Positions 8,483 through 17,062 of a stretch of DNA of 64,000 nucleotides are shown one piece after another. How positions within the stretch are numbered: the first letter of the stretch is position 1; the number at the start of each line of letters is the position of its first letter. A model generated the notes under the pieces. It worked only from the letters and a program-made list of their open reading frames with translations, made no database searches and was not told where the DNA came from. Origin of the DNA: Prosthecobacter vanneervenii (lineage in GTDB: Bacteria; Verrucomicrobiota; Verrucomicrobiia; Verrucomicrobiales; Verrucomicrobiaceae); contig NZ_JACHIG010000007.1 of assembly GCF_014203095.1 (NCBI RefSeq), forward strand, positions 1-64,000. Direction: 5' to 3'. The position numbers and the translations under genes were made by a program.

Positions 8483-9016
8483 TCAAGTGGAAGAAGAGCA
8501 GCGGACTTCCACAGGCATGCGGCTGAGACGCTGATAGAGTTTTCTCAGTGCCAGCAGGGGCCACCAGCGGTAGAGGTAGATCTCCAGCGGCTTCCACATG
8601 GCCACCCAGCCCATGATGGTGAGCCCTTCGCCAGCAAAGCTCTGCCAGTTGGCGGTGGATGGCGCAAGAAGCCTGGCGGCAAACTGGCACAGCGCCAGGA
8701 AGAGCAGGCCGATGAGCAGTGACTTCCGCCCCTCGCGCATCAAGCGTTTGAATTCGCGCAGCGTCATTTCGGCGCGGTACTCGAAGTAATGCGCGATGGA
8801 GTCCGAGACGAGCTTCTGCGCATCGGCCACGCCAGCGGGCGCTTTGGCCAGATGCACCAAGAGTTTCAGGTCATGCTTGTGCGGGTGCTCCTGTGCCCAG
8901 CTGACGATGAACTCCTCTGCATCATGGTCGAGATCCCGCTCGTGAAAGGGGGATGGGTCCAGGGAATTGAACAGCTGGTTCAGCTCCGTGAGCTTGACCT
9001 CGATGAGTTCAGTCAT
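8483..9016 (-). CDS. Membrane protein of unknown function
   Basis: A 177-residue protein. A soluble acidic N-terminal half (ERDLDHDAEEFIVSWAQEHP) is followed by a basic stretch (REFKRLMREGRKS) and two hydrophobic helices, roughly 101-115 and 128-145. It ends in a Trp/Tyr/Leu-rich tail. No catalytic motif was recognised. It lies 34 bases upstream of the rhodanese gene on the same strand, so the two may be cotranscribed. Confidence 0.65.
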   Translation of the reverse strand: MTELIEVKLTELNQLFNSLDPSPFHERDLDHDAEEFIVSWAQEHPHKHDLKLLVHLAKAPAGVADAQKLVSDSIAHYFEYRAEMTLREFKRLMREGRKSLLIGLLFLALCQFAARLLAPSTANWQSFAGEGLTIMGWVAMWKPLEIYLYRWWPLLALRKLYQRLSRMPVEVRCSSST

Positions 9017-9043
9017 GGGAAGAACAGGAGGGCGTGGCTGGGA

Positions 9044-9112
9044 AATGCCGAATGACGAAACAAGCGAGGCTTCTGCCTCAGGGCATCACTGTCTTGTTCA
9101 TCATTCGGCATT
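9044..9112. repeat. Imperfect 20-bp inverted repeat with 28-base spacer
   Basis: The left arm (9044-9064) begins AATGCCGAATGA and ends AACAAG. The right arm (9093-9112) is its complement apart from about two differences, starting CTTGTTCATCATTCGGC. It lies in the gap between the membrane protein and the superoxide dismutase. It resembles small dispersed palindromic elements or a bidirectional hairpin, but no poly-T follows. Confidence 0.65.
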
Positions 9113-9132
9113 CTGATTTCGTCATTTAGGCG

Positions 9133-9852
9133 TCAGGCCTTGATGGCGGCCTCGTAGCCTTTGGCCACCTCGGCCCAGTTCACCACATTCCACCAGGCGG
9201 CGATGTAGTCGGGGCGCTTGTTTTGGTACTTCAGGTAGTAGGCGTGCTCCCACACATCCAGTCCCAGGATCGGTGTGCCGAGATCAGCCTCGTCCACAAT
9301 GCCCTTCATGAGCGGGTTGTCCTGATTCGGCGTGGAGGTGACCTTGAGCTTACCGTCCTTGGTCACGATCAGCCAGGCCCAGCCGGAGCCAAAGCGCTTC
9401 ACCCCGGCCTCGCCAAAGACCTTTTTGAAGTCGTCCACGCTGGAGAACGTGCTCTGGATGGCAGCACCCAGCTTGCCTTCGGGGCTTTTCGGGCCGCTGC
9501 CAGCCGGGGCCATCCATTTCCAGAACCAGGTGTGGTTCACATGGCCGCCGCCGTTGTTGCGGATGGCAGTCTGGGAGGCCTCAGGCAGGGATTTGATGTC
9601 GCTCACTAGCTCGATGGCGTCAGTTTTGCCGATGCTGGCGGCCTTGAGCGCATCTCCCAGCTTGGAAATGTAGGCGGTGTGGTGCTTGCCAAAGTGGATG
9701 TTCATGGTCAGCGCATCGATGTGCGGTTCCAGGGCTTCGGGGGCGTAGGGCAGAGGAGCCTGGGTGAGATCCAGCGCGAGGCTGGTGGAGGGGGCGGCCA
9801 GCACACCTGCGAATGCCGCAGTGCTGGTGGTGAGGAAGGCGCGTCGGTTCAT
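9133..9852 (-). CDS. Exported Fe/Mn superoxide dismutase
   Basis: A 239-residue protein from the ATG at 9852, which gives a twin-arginine-like signal (NRRAFLTTSTAAFAGVLAA). The open frame continues upstream but without coding character. The mature part is a Fe/Mn superoxide dismutase with metal ligands in HFGKHHTAY (His), NHTWFWKWM (His) and LDVWEHAYYLKYQNKR (Asp and His), plus GSGWAWL. It converts superoxide to peroxide and oxygen, here outside the cytoplasm. Fe versus Mn cannot be decided by eye. An exported SOD is less usual than a cytoplasmic one. Confidence 0.93.
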   Translation of the reverse strand: MNRRAFLTTSTAAFAGVLAAPSTSLALDLTQAPLPYAPEALEPHIDALTMNIHFGKHHTAYISKLGDALKAASIGKTDAIELVSDIKSLPEASQTAIRNNGGGHVNHTWFWKWMAPAGSGPKSPEGKLGAAIQSTFSSVDDFKKVFGEAGVKRFGSGWAWLIVTKDGKLKVTSTPNQDNPLMKGIVDEADLGTPILGLDVWEHAYYLKYQNKRPDYIAAWWNVVNWAEVAKGYEAAIKA

Positions 9853-9960
9853 GGTGGTGGGGTGTGGGGTTGGAACCGAAGGATACGAATCTGGTGTAGC
9901 CAATGTCACGGTTAAAGTGCCGCGTGCAAAGCTTTGGGCTCATGGTACCGTTGGTACGTC

Positions 9961-11031
9961 ATGGCCGCAGTCACCCATCCCCCCGAGTGGACCACTCCAC
10001 AGTCCTCCTTTCGTTCCCGAGACGACTGGAGCCTGAAGTGGTGGATGATGTTTGCGCTCATTCTCTCCGTGGTTTTTCACATGATGCTGGTCGTGGGCTT
10101 TGACACCCTGGGCATCTCCAATGTGACACCGGCCAAAATGCGCGAGGTGCCCGAACGCATCCGCATCGACGAGCGGCTCCTGAAAGATCAGAAGGCCATT
10201 CAGCAGATTCCCGAGACTATCGCGCCGGGAAATGTGCCGGACATGAAGGCCTTCGAGCCCAAACTGGACGATTTTGACAAGCTGCAGGAGCTGCCCAAAA
10301 ACCAGGAAATCGACCTCACTCCGAATGTGAAGGAGATCACCAACTTCATCCGTGCCAACGACCCCGGAGACGGAGCCCCCGGCACTCCCAAAGGCAGCGA
10401 GATGGCCAAGCTCCTGGCCCCACAGGCCTTGGAGGCGCCGGATATCGCCGCAGAGATGGCCAGCGTGCGCCGGGATGTGCTGTCCAAGCCCGTGTCAGAA
10501 AAGCAGATGCTGCTGGATGCAGGCGCGCTGGAGCCTGGAGATGGAGGCAAGGTGGACACCGGTCTGCTGGATGCCGTGAAAAGCCAGGGCACCGCCACGG
10601 CTGCGGGTGCGCGTGTGAAGGGCTTCAGCAATCTCGACGATCTCCTCGGTGGCGGCGGCAAGATGGGTGGCAGCACCGCCCCGATCCTGATGCCCACGGA
10701 TCTGCTCTTTGAGTATGGCAGTGACCAGTTGGCCGAAACGGCCCGCCTCAGCCTCATGAAGCTCGGCTTCCTCATCCAGAAAAATCCAGACTCCCTCTTC
10801 ATCATCGAGGGGCACACCGACAGCTTCGGTGGAGAAGACTACAATTTGGAACTCAGCATGCGCCGCGCCAGCGCGGTGGTGAACTGGCTGCGGGAATCTC
10901 TGGGGCTGGGCACGGATCGCATCCAGGCCGTGGGCATGGGCAAATCAAAACCCATCGTCAGCACCTCTGGCACCGTGGAGCAGCAGGGCATGAACCGCCG
11001 TGTGGAAATCAAGGTACGCCCGAAGAAATAA
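9961..11031 (+). CDS. OmpA/MotB-type peptidoglycan-binding protein with N-terminal membrane anchor
   Basis: A 356-residue protein from the ATG at 9961. A transmembrane helix lies near residues 24-42 (WWMMFALILSVVFHMMLVVG), followed by a long charged Pro/Ala-rich middle region. A C-terminal OmpA-like domain (about 240-356) shows FEYGSDQLAETARLSL, IIEGHTDSFGGEDYNLELSMRRA and the final NRRVEIKV. The domain binds meso-DAP of peptidoglycan. The topology recalls TonB/TolA-like or MotB-like anchors rather than a lipoprotein Pal. Next gene starts 30 bases later. Confidence 0.87.
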   Translation: MAAVTHPPEWTTPQSSFRSRDDWSLKWWMMFALILSVVFHMMLVVGFDTLGISNVTPAKMREVPERIRIDERLLKDQKAIQQIPETIAPGNVPDMKAFEPKLDDFDKLQELPKNQEIDLTPNVKEITNFIRANDPGDGAPGTPKGSEMAKLLAPQALEAPDIAAEMASVRRDVLSKPVSEKQMLLDAGALEPGDGGKVDTGLLDAVKSQGTATAAGARVKGFSNLDDLLGGGGKMGGSTAPILMPTDLLFEYGSDQLAETARLSLMKLGFLIQKNPDSLFIIEGHTDSFGGEDYNLELSMRRASAVVNWLRESLGLGTDRIQAVGMGKSKPIVSTSGTVEQQGMNRRVEIKVRPKK

Positions 11032-11061
11032 GCAAACACTCAAGTCAAACTCGCAGAGTGC

Positions 11062-12537
11062 ATGTTGGTGAAGACGGTGTTTCTCCAGTTAACAAAACTT
11101 TGGCTTCGCGGCGGCCGCTGGATGGTGATGGTCGCAGGCCTGGTGCTCTTTGCGTGGTGCTACCTGCAGGCTTTCCAGCTGCAGAGCAGTGCAGGTGGCG
11201 GCATCACGGAGCAAGAGCGGCAGTATCTGGAGGCTGCCATTGCCACGCGGCATGACCTCACCCCGGACTTTTCCAAAAGCGTCTCGCAGCCGCTGAATGA
11301 CTGGCTGCCTCACCGCACGGATGGCGTGGTGCGTCCTCTCTGGCCCTGGCTGGCTGCCTGGAATGTGGCGGAGGGGCACAAGCCGCCAGCAACTGATCTG
11401 ACATCGGCAGACGAGCTTGTGCTCCGCACAGGAAGGCGCTGGCTGGCCGGTCTAGGCCTCGGGTTCCTGCTGGTGCTGGGTCTGGCTGCGGCGCGGGTGT
11501 TCTCCGTCCCCGCCGCACTGGTGACGATCCTCACCATCGGCTTCGGGGTGCTGCTGCCCTCGGCGCGCCTGTTTGCGCCAGACGTGCTCTTCCAGCTGCT
11601 CTTCCTGCTGGTGTGGGTGTGCTGCATCGCGGCGCTGCAGCGCAACTCCCTCTGGCTCTACGGCCTCATCGGTTTCCTTTCCGCGCTCGCCAATCTGACC
11701 CTGCCCACCACCACCACCTTGGTGATGTCTTTTGTCTTTGTGAGCACGCTGCGCTGGCTTTGGGGCTGGGTGCAGGCCCACCTGCCCAAGGAGGAGGGCA
11801 CCTCTCTCTGGGTGTGGCGGAATCACTTGCTGGGCCTGGTGCTGCTGGTAGCCTGCCATCTCATCACCGTTGGGCCCATGCTGGCCTACTCCAAGGAGCA
11901 CATGGGCTGTGCCTCGCCCTTCTACTGGCGCTGGTTTGAAAACACGGCTGCCATGAAGCAGTGGACCACGGCGCATCACACACGCGAGGCCCTGCTGGCC
12001 GTGCCTGAAGATAAACGCCCGGGCTATGCCGGTTATCTGGAGACCCACAGCCCCGAGCAAATCAAGACCCGCCTGCATCAAGGCGCGGTGAAAATGACCG
12101 AGGCGGTCCTGCAGCTGCCCTGGCGTTTTGACTCCCTGCCACATGAGCGCGGGCTGTTCGTCATCAGTCTGGCAGGCATCTTGGGCATTCTGCTGCTCAT
12201 CCTCGGTTTTGTGGCCCCGCGTGCTGCCCATGCAGGACAGGCGTTGCATCCAGAGACGGCGCCCCTGGCGTTTTTCAGCGTGCTGGCCTGTGTGGCGTGC
12301 ACCTTGGATTTTGGCTGGGATATCCCTGTGCTTACTTGGGGAAACCGGCATCTGGCGCTGTATCCGCCACTCGTGCTCAGCCTCATCTGGGCCAGCGAAT
12401 CCTTGGTACACCGGGCACGTCGGCGGAAGATGCGGCTGCCCGTTTTCGTGATTTACGAAACCGCCCTATGGGCACTGTGTGTCATGGCCTTCTGGCGTGT
12501 CATCGCGGTCTTGCAGCCGGTCTCTTTTGCAGCGTAA
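11062..12537 (+). CDS. Polytopic membrane protein of unknown function
   Basis: A 491-residue protein with about nine to ten hydrophobic helices, including GLGFLLVLGLAAARVF, LLFLLVWVCCIAAL, NHLLGLVLLVACHLIT, LAGILGILLLILGF and a C-terminal pair. A soluble loop lies after the first helix. The layout recalls GT-C type glycosyltransferases or O-antigen-related membrane proteins, but I see no convincing DD/ED catalytic motif in the first loop. Function left open. It follows the OmpA-like gene by 30 bases and precedes a HAD phosphatase by 17, so the three may form an operon. Confidence 0.7.
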   Translation: MLVKTVFLQLTKLWLRGGRWMVMVAGLVLFAWCYLQAFQLQSSAGGGITEQERQYLEAAIATRHDLTPDFSKSVSQPLNDWLPHRTDGVVRPLWPWLAAWNVAEGHKPPATDLTSADELVLRTGRRWLAGLGLGFLLVLGLAAARVFSVPAALVTILTIGFGVLLPSARLFAPDVLFQLLFLLVWVCCIAALQRNSLWLYGLIGFLSALANLTLPTTTTLVMSFVFVSTLRWLWGWVQAHLPKEEGTSLWVWRNHLLGLVLLVACHLITVGPMLAYSKEHMGCASPFYWRWFENTAAMKQWTTAHHTREALLAVPEDKRPGYAGYLETHSPEQIKTRLHQGAVKMTEAVLQLPWRFDSLPHERGLFVISLAGILGILLLILGFVAPRAAHAGQALHPETAPLAFFSVLACVACTLDFGWDIPVLTWGNRHLALYPPLVLSLIWASESLVHRARRRKMRLPVFVIYETALWALCVMAFWRVIAVLQPVSFAA

Positions 12538-12554
12538 GTGACTTCCCCCTTTGC

Positions 12555-13355
12555 ATGGCCGCTCCCAAACACCGCTTTATTCTCTGTTTCGACTTCGACG
12601 GCACTCTCGTGCATCCTGAGAGCGATCCCGTGTACCATCCCGGCTTTGGGCAGATGATTCAGGCTCTGCGCAGCCAGGGCGCTGCCTGGGTGATCAACAC
12701 CGGCCGCAGCCTGGGCCAGACGCTGGAGGGGCTCGCGCAGTACGGCATTTTTTACGAGCCGGACTTCATTATCGCGCAGGAGAGCGACATCTATAAGCCG
12801 GGCTTCTTCAGCCGCTGGACGGACTACGGTTCATGGAACCGCAAGGCACGCCGTGCGCAGGAGCGTTTTGTCAAAGACCACCAGCAGTCACTACAGGCCA
12901 TCAAGCAGATGGTTGAGACGCACACCCAGGCCTCCTTCATCACCGGGAGCGCTGGAGAGATGGGCATCGTGGGCAGCAATGACCTCGAGATGGACGCGAT
13001 ATGCGCCTACATCGACTCACACGCGCAGCAATATCCGGACATCGGCTACCATCGCAATGGCATCTACCTGCGCTTTTCCCACAGCGGCTACAGCAAAGGC
13101 ACCGCGCTCAGCGAACTGGCGCGCCTGCTAGGATTGAATGCGGCGGCCTGCTTTGCCGCAGGAGACAATTTCAATGATCTCAGCATGCTGGACCCGCGCC
13201 ATGCGCACATGATCGCCTGCCCGGTGAATGCGCTGGATCCGATCAAGCAGGTCGTGCACTCACGAGGCGGATTCATCGCTTCCCGTCGTGCCAGCGAGGG
13301 AATGATGGAGGCGCTGACGCATTTTTTTGGAAATTCCCCGGCTCCGGGAGCCTAA
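12555..13355 (+). CDS. HAD-superfamily hydrolase, Cof/sucrose-phosphatase-like
   Basis: A 266-residue protein from the ATG at 12555. HAD motif I is FDFDGTLVHP (about residues 11-20), where the first Asp is the nucleophile. Motif II lies at VINTGRS. A Lys is present in the SGYSKGTALSELARLL segment. Motif IV is AAGDNFNDLSML, with the GDxxND signature of the Cof-type IIB subfamily. A sugar-phosphate or phospholipid-type phosphomonoester is the probable substrate. The long upstream open frame overlaps the membrane-protein gene and is not used. Confidence 0.88.
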   Translation: MAAPKHRFILCFDFDGTLVHPESDPVYHPGFGQMIQALRSQGAAWVINTGRSLGQTLEGLAQYGIFYEPDFIIAQESDIYKPGFFSRWTDYGSWNRKARRAQERFVKDHQQSLQAIKQMVETHTQASFITGSAGEMGIVGSNDLEMDAICAYIDSHAQQYPDIGYHRNGIYLRFSHSGYSKGTALSELARLLGLNAAACFAAGDNFNDLSMLDPRHAHMIACPVNALDPIKQVVHSRGGFIASRRASEGMMEALTHFFGNSPAPGA

Positions 13356-13469
13356 TTTTATCTTTTCTAAAGATTTCGAGGGAATTTTCTCTTGCCGAAT
13401 GGGGGGACGTGTGGAAACCTCCGCGCCCCTCTTCCCAAGGAGGACGTAGAACTCTCACTTTTTCAGGTT

Positions 13470-13784
13470 ATGGCATACGCAATCATCAAAACAGGCGGCA
13501 AGCAGTATAAAGTCTCCGTGGGCGACAAGCTCGACGTGGAGAAGCTCGAATCTGCTGAAGGCGAAACCGCCACTTTCGACCAGGTGCTCGTCGCCGGTGA
13601 AGGCAGCAGCATCAAAGTGGGCGCTCCTACTGTGGCAGGTGCCACCGTTTCCGCCAAGGTGCTCAGCCAGCACAAGGCTGACAAGGCAACCACCTTCAAG
13701 TTCCGTAAGCGCAAGGGCTTCCACAAGACCCGTGGTCACCGCCAGCCGCTGACCCTCGTGCAGATCACCGCCATCAACGCTTAA
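13470..13784 (+). CDS. rplU: Ribosomal protein bL21
   Basis: A 104-residue large-subunit protein. [19 protein letters not shown] is the typical N-terminus, and the C-terminal [19 protein letters not shown] segment contains the conserved RGHRQ motif. Start chosen at 13470, since the longer frame covers the leader. It is followed 21 bases later by rpmA, the nearly universal rplU-rpmA pair. The 114-base leader before it is not resolved here, although L21 leaders are known in other phyla. Confidence 0.97.
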   Translation: MAYAIIKTGGKQYKVSVGDKLDVEKLESAEGETATFDQVLVAGEGSSIKVGAPTVAGATVSAKVLSQHKADKATTFKFRKRKGFHKTRGHRQPLTLVQITAINA

Positions 13785-13805
13785 TCCTCCACTCCCCCTC
13801 CTCTC

Positions 13806-14060
13806 ATGGCCCATAAAAAAGGACAAGGTTCCGTTAAAAACGGTCGCGACAGCCAGAGCAAGCGTCTTGGCGTCAAGAAATTCGGCGGCGAAGCCGTCAT
13901 CGCAGGCAACATCATCCTTCGCCAGCGTGGTACGAAGTGGGTTCCTGGTCGTAATGTCGGCATCGGCCGCGACCACACCATCTTCGCCCTCGTGGACGGA
14001 AAGGTGCTTTTCGACAAGGATGGTACCCGTGTGAATATTGAGCCCGCTCTTCAGGCGTAA
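13806..14060 (+). CDS. rpmA: Ribosomal protein bL27
   Basis: An 84-residue protein starting [28 protein letters not shown], the canonical L27 N-terminus that reaches the peptidyl-transferase centre. It also shows [20 protein letters not shown] and [11 protein letters not shown] segments. No N-terminal cleavable extension of the Firmicutes type is present. It is the second gene of the L21-L27 operon and is followed by a strong terminator. Confidence 0.97.
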   Translation: MAHKKGQGSVKNGRDSQSKRLGVKKFGGEAVIAGNIILRQRGTKWVPGRNVGIGRDHTIFALVDGKVLFDKDGTRVNIEPALQA

Positions 14061-14087
14061 GTTCAGTTACAGACGATTTTTATCTTT

Positions 14088-14116
14088 GGGCGCGGATAAC
14101 ATCCGCGCCCTTTTTT
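14088..14116 (+). terminator. Rho-independent terminator of rplU-rpmA
   Basis: A perfect 9-bp stem (GGGCGCGGA / TCCGCGCCC, 14088-14096 and 14102-14110) with loop TAACA is followed by TTTTTT. Confidence 0.95.
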
Positions 14117-14185
14117 ATGCCCATTTTTGTGTCGGATTCAGCAAGTTTGTTTAATTTCCTACTTTACACATCGAGAATTAGGTGA

Positions 14186-14860
14186 ATGATCGCTCCCCCT
14201 CGCATGAATCCTGAACAAATCCAAGCTCTCAACGACACGGCCCGCGGCCAGTCTCCGCAGCAAATCATTCAGACTGCCCTCGCTCATGCCGCTGGCGGTG
14301 CCATCGTGACCACCAACTTCCGTCCGTATGAGGCGGTGATTCTGCATCTGGTGGCGGAGCAGCAGGCGGATGTGCCAGTGCTTTGGGTGGATCATGGAAC
14401 CAACCTTCCTGAAACCTACCGCTTTGCGGAAAAGAGCCGCGAGCGTCTGAATCTCAACCTGAAGCCTTATCTGCCGAAGATGACCGCCGCGCATTGGCTG
14501 GCGCTGAATGGTGGGCAGGTGCCGATGCCGGATGAAGTGGAGCGTGTGGAATCCTTCAGCCGCATCATGAAGCTGGAGCCCTTTGAGCGCGGCATGTGCG
14601 AACTGGCACCGAAGGTGTGGATCACCGCGCTGCGCAAGGAGCAAAACCCCCAGCGGGCCGCCACGCTGCAGCCCTTCATGTGGGACGCCAAGTTCAACTG
14701 CCTCAAGGTGAACCCCATCCTCGACTGGACGCCGGTGGAGATGGATGCCTATCTGGCTGAGCACTCGCTGCCGAACGAGCGCACCTACTACGATCCCGCC
14801 AAGGGCGATGAAAAGCATGAGTGCGGTCTGCACGCCAAGCTGGTCACCGATAAAGCGTAA
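14186..14860 (+). CDS. cysH: Phosphoadenylyl-sulfate (PAPS/APS) reductase family protein CysH
   Basis: A 224-residue PAPS-reductase-family enzyme that would reduce activated sulfate to sulfite. The ATP-pyrophosphatase-like fold and the catalytic C-terminal KHECGLH motif (ECG(I/L)H) are present. The paired CC and CxxC motifs that hold the 4Fe-4S cluster of APS reductases are not present: the place of CCELRK reads MCELAPK. This favours a PAPS-type or divergent enzyme, although no cysC is seen nearby. A later ATG at 14204 is an alternative start. It heads the sulfate assimilation operon. Confidence 0.85.
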   Translation: MIAPPRMNPEQIQALNDTARGQSPQQIIQTALAHAAGGAIVTTNFRPYEAVILHLVAEQQADVPVLWVDHGTNLPETYRFAEKSRERLNLNLKPYLPKMTAAHWLALNGGQVPMPDEVERVESFSRIMKLEPFERGMCELAPKVWITALRKEQNPQRAATLQPFMWDAKFNCLKVNPILDWTPVEMDAYLAEHSLPNERTYYDPAKGDEKHECGLHAKLVTDKA

Positions 14861-14866
14861 GCGTCC

Positions 14867-15613
14867 ATGGATTTTCTGACTCCAGAATTCGGACTCTACG
14901 TGGTGGCGGGCTTTGTGGCTCAGCTGATCGATGGCGCGCTGGGCATGGCTTATGGCGTCAGCGCCTCGTCGCTGCTGTCAGTCTTTGGCGTGGAGCCGCG
15001 GGTGGTCAGTGCCACGGTGCATGCGGCGGAGTGTTTTACCACCGGGGCCTCGGGCCTTTCGCATCATGCGTTTGGGAATGTGGACCGTAATCTGTTCCGG
15101 CGGTTGCTCGTCCCTGCGGTGATTGGTGCCGTGATGGGTGCTTACATCCTGACCTCCATTGATGGCAAGGTGCTCAAGCCCTACATCTCCATGTACCTCA
15201 TCGTCATGGGTGTGGTCATTATTGCCAAGGCCTTCACACGGGTGCCACCAAAGAAGGTCACCACGCATCTCGCACCGCTGGGCTTTGTGGGGGCGCTGGT
15301 GGATGCCATGTGCGGCGGCGGCTGGGGGCCGATTGTGGCCTCCAATCTGATCATTCGTGGCAATGACACACGCATCACGGTTGGAAGCGTGAATGCCGTG
15401 GAGTTCTTCGTCACACTCTCCGCGTCCATCACCTTCTTCCTCACGATCGGCCTCACGCATTGGAACATTATCGTCGCGCTCGCTCTCGGTGGTGTCATCG
15501 CCGCGCCGCTGGCTGCGTGGGCTGCCAAGCACATCCCGCACAAGCCCTTCATGGTGCTCGTGGGTCTGCTGATCGTCGTCGTCAATTCCCTCCGCGTTTT
15601 CAAAATCCTTTAA
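14867..15613 (+). CDS. TauE/SafE family sulfite/sulfonate exporter-like permease
   Basis: A 248-residue membrane protein with about seven to eight helices and the duplicated TauE/SafE architecture: LYVVAGFVAQLIDGALGMAYGVSASSLL in the first half and GFVGALVDAMCGGGWGPIVASNLI in the second. The family moves sulfite, sulfoacetate or other organosulfur anions. It lies six bases after cysH and 13 before cysD, so it is firmly inside the sulfate assimilation operon. A role in sulfate uptake or sulfite efflux is inference from that position. Confidence 0.88.
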   Translation: MDFLTPEFGLYVVAGFVAQLIDGALGMAYGVSASSLLSVFGVEPRVVSATVHAAECFTTGASGLSHHAFGNVDRNLFRRLLVPAVIGAVMGAYILTSIDGKVLKPYISMYLIVMGVVIIAKAFTRVPPKKVTTHLAPLGFVGALVDAMCGGGWGPIVASNLIIRGNDTRITVGSVNAVEFFVTLSASITFFLTIGLTHWNIIVALALGGVIAAPLAAWAAKHIPHKPFMVLVGLLIVVVNSLRVFKIL

Positions 15614-15626
15614 TTCCATCCGTCCC

Positions 15627-16535
15627 ATGTCTGCGATCACTCATCTCCAATTCCTCGAATCCGAGGCCATCTACATCCTACGGGAAACCGCTGCGCAGTT
15701 CCAGAAACCCGCCCTGCTTTTCTCCGGTGGCAAGGACTCCATCGTCATGGCCTGGCTGGCGCGCAAAGCCTTCTATCCCTCCAAGCTGCCCTTCCCGCTG
15801 CTGCATGTGGACACCGGCCACAACTTCCCTGAGGCCATGGAGTACCGTGACTGGTTCGTGCAGGAGATCGGTGCCACACTGACTGTGGGACTCGTGCAGA
15901 AGTCCATTGATGAAGGCCGCGTGCAGGAAGAAAAAGGCCACACCGCCAGCCGCAACAAGCTGCAGACCGTGACACTGCTCGATACCATCGAGGAGCATCA
16001 GTTTGACGCCTGCCTTGGCGGTGGTCGTCGTGATGAAGAGAAAGCCCGCGCCAAGGAGCGCTTCTTCAGCCACCGCGATGAGTTCGGCCAGTGGGACCCC
16101 AAGAACCAGCGCCCTGAGCTCTGGAACATCTTCAACGGCCGCAAGCACTTCGGCGAGCACTTCCGTGTGTTCCCGCTCAGCAACTGGACCGAGATGGACA
16201 TCTGGCAGTACATCCGCCAGGAAAACATTCCCCTGCCCAGCCTCTACTTCAGCCATCAGCGCAAGATCATCGAGCGCCACGGCCAGCTTCTCGATGCCAG
16301 CACCGGCATCATCCCGCTGCTCGATGAAGAGAAGCCCCGTGTGAAGGAGATGACCATCCGCTTCCGCACCGTCGGCGACGCCACCTGCACCGGTGCTGTC
16401 GAATCCACCGCCAGCACAATCGACGAAATCGTCGCCGAAGTAGCTGCTGCACGCCAGACAGAACGCGGAACGCGTGCCGATGACAAGCGCTCTGAGACTG
16501 CCATGGAAGACCGCAAGAAGGAAGGGTACTTCTGA
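15627..16535 (+). CDS. cysD: Sulfate adenylyltransferase subunit 2 (CysD)
   Basis: A 302-residue catalytic subunit of ATP sulfurylase. It makes APS from ATP and sulfate together with the GTPase CysN. Landmarks are the PP-loop LLFSGGKDSIVM (about 30-41), LLHVDTGHNFPEAMEYRD, FDACLGGGRRDEEKARAKER, and C-terminal RTVGDATCTGAVES, all typical of CysD. Length matches the E. coli protein. Its partner cysN is not adjacent: a DUF1877 gene lies between them. Confidence 0.96.
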   Translation: MSAITHLQFLESEAIYILRETAAQFQKPALLFSGGKDSIVMAWLARKAFYPSKLPFPLLHVDTGHNFPEAMEYRDWFVQEIGATLTVGLVQKSIDEGRVQEEKGHTASRNKLQTVTLLDTIEEHQFDACLGGGRRDEEKARAKERFFSHRDEFGQWDPKNQRPELWNIFNGRKHFGEHFRVFPLSNWTEMDIWQYIRQENIPLPSLYFSHQRKIIERHGQLLDASTGIIPLLDEEKPRVKEMTIRFRTVGDATCTGAVESTASTIDEIVAEVAAARQTERGTRADDKRSETAMEDRKKEGYF

Positions 16536-16538
16536 TTT

Positions 16539-17036
16539 ATGTCAATGTGCGGCAGCTATCTTCGGGTCACTAATGACCAGCTCGAACAGGTTCTAAACGA
16601 GCCTGACTTGATTCTGGACATGCTTTTTCCAGAAGACGATACCGAATTTGAGGCTGGCCGTTATCTCGACATCGACAAGTCCTGGCAGATCATTCATTTC
16701 CTTCTGACAGGCGACGCTTTGGATGGCGATGAGCCGCTGTGTAACGCCGTCATGGGTGGCACGGAGATTGGTGATGTTGAAGTGGTGTATGGTCCCGCTC
16801 GATTTCTTTTGCCTGAGCAGGTCGTCGAAGTGGCCACCGCATTGACCTCCATTTCGGAAGATGAACTTTGGAATCGCTTTGATATCGAAGCTGCGCGTAA
16901 GGCTGAAATTTATCCCCAAGGATGGACCGGATCGGAGACAGATCGTAGCTACGTATTGAACCATTTTAAGTGTCTGAAAACATACTTTGTCGACGCGGCG
17001 AACGCTCAGGAGCCGGTCATTCTTTACCTCTCATAA
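16539..17036 (+). CDS. DUF1877 (YfbM family) protein inserted between cysD and cysN
   Basis: A 165-residue protein of the YfbM/DUF1877 family. The diagnostic core is YLDIDKSWQIIHFLLTGD followed by PLCNAVMGG, and the C-terminal EIYPQGW segment is also present. Function in the family is unknown. It starts three bases after the cysD stop and ends 26 bases before cysN, so it is cotranscribed with both ATP-sulfurylase subunits. Its local composition is slightly more AT-rich than the cys genes, suggesting later insertion. Start at 16539 or 16545 is ambiguous. Confidence 0.85.
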   Translation: MSMCGSYLRVTNDQLEQVLNEPDLILDMLFPEDDTEFEAGRYLDIDKSWQIIHFLLTGDALDGDEPLCNAVMGGTEIGDVEVVYGPARFLLPEQVVEVATALTSISEDELWNRFDIEAARKAEIYPQGWTGSETDRSYVLNHFKCLKTYFVDAANAQEPVILYLS

Positions 17037-17062
17037 TACAAACTCATTTCCCTTATCAGATC

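Noticed and set aside
11452..12411. 319-codon minus-strand frame opposite the membrane protein
   Set aside because: The Gln/His/Arg-rich translation is typical of an antisense shadow of a Leu/Trp-rich membrane protein.
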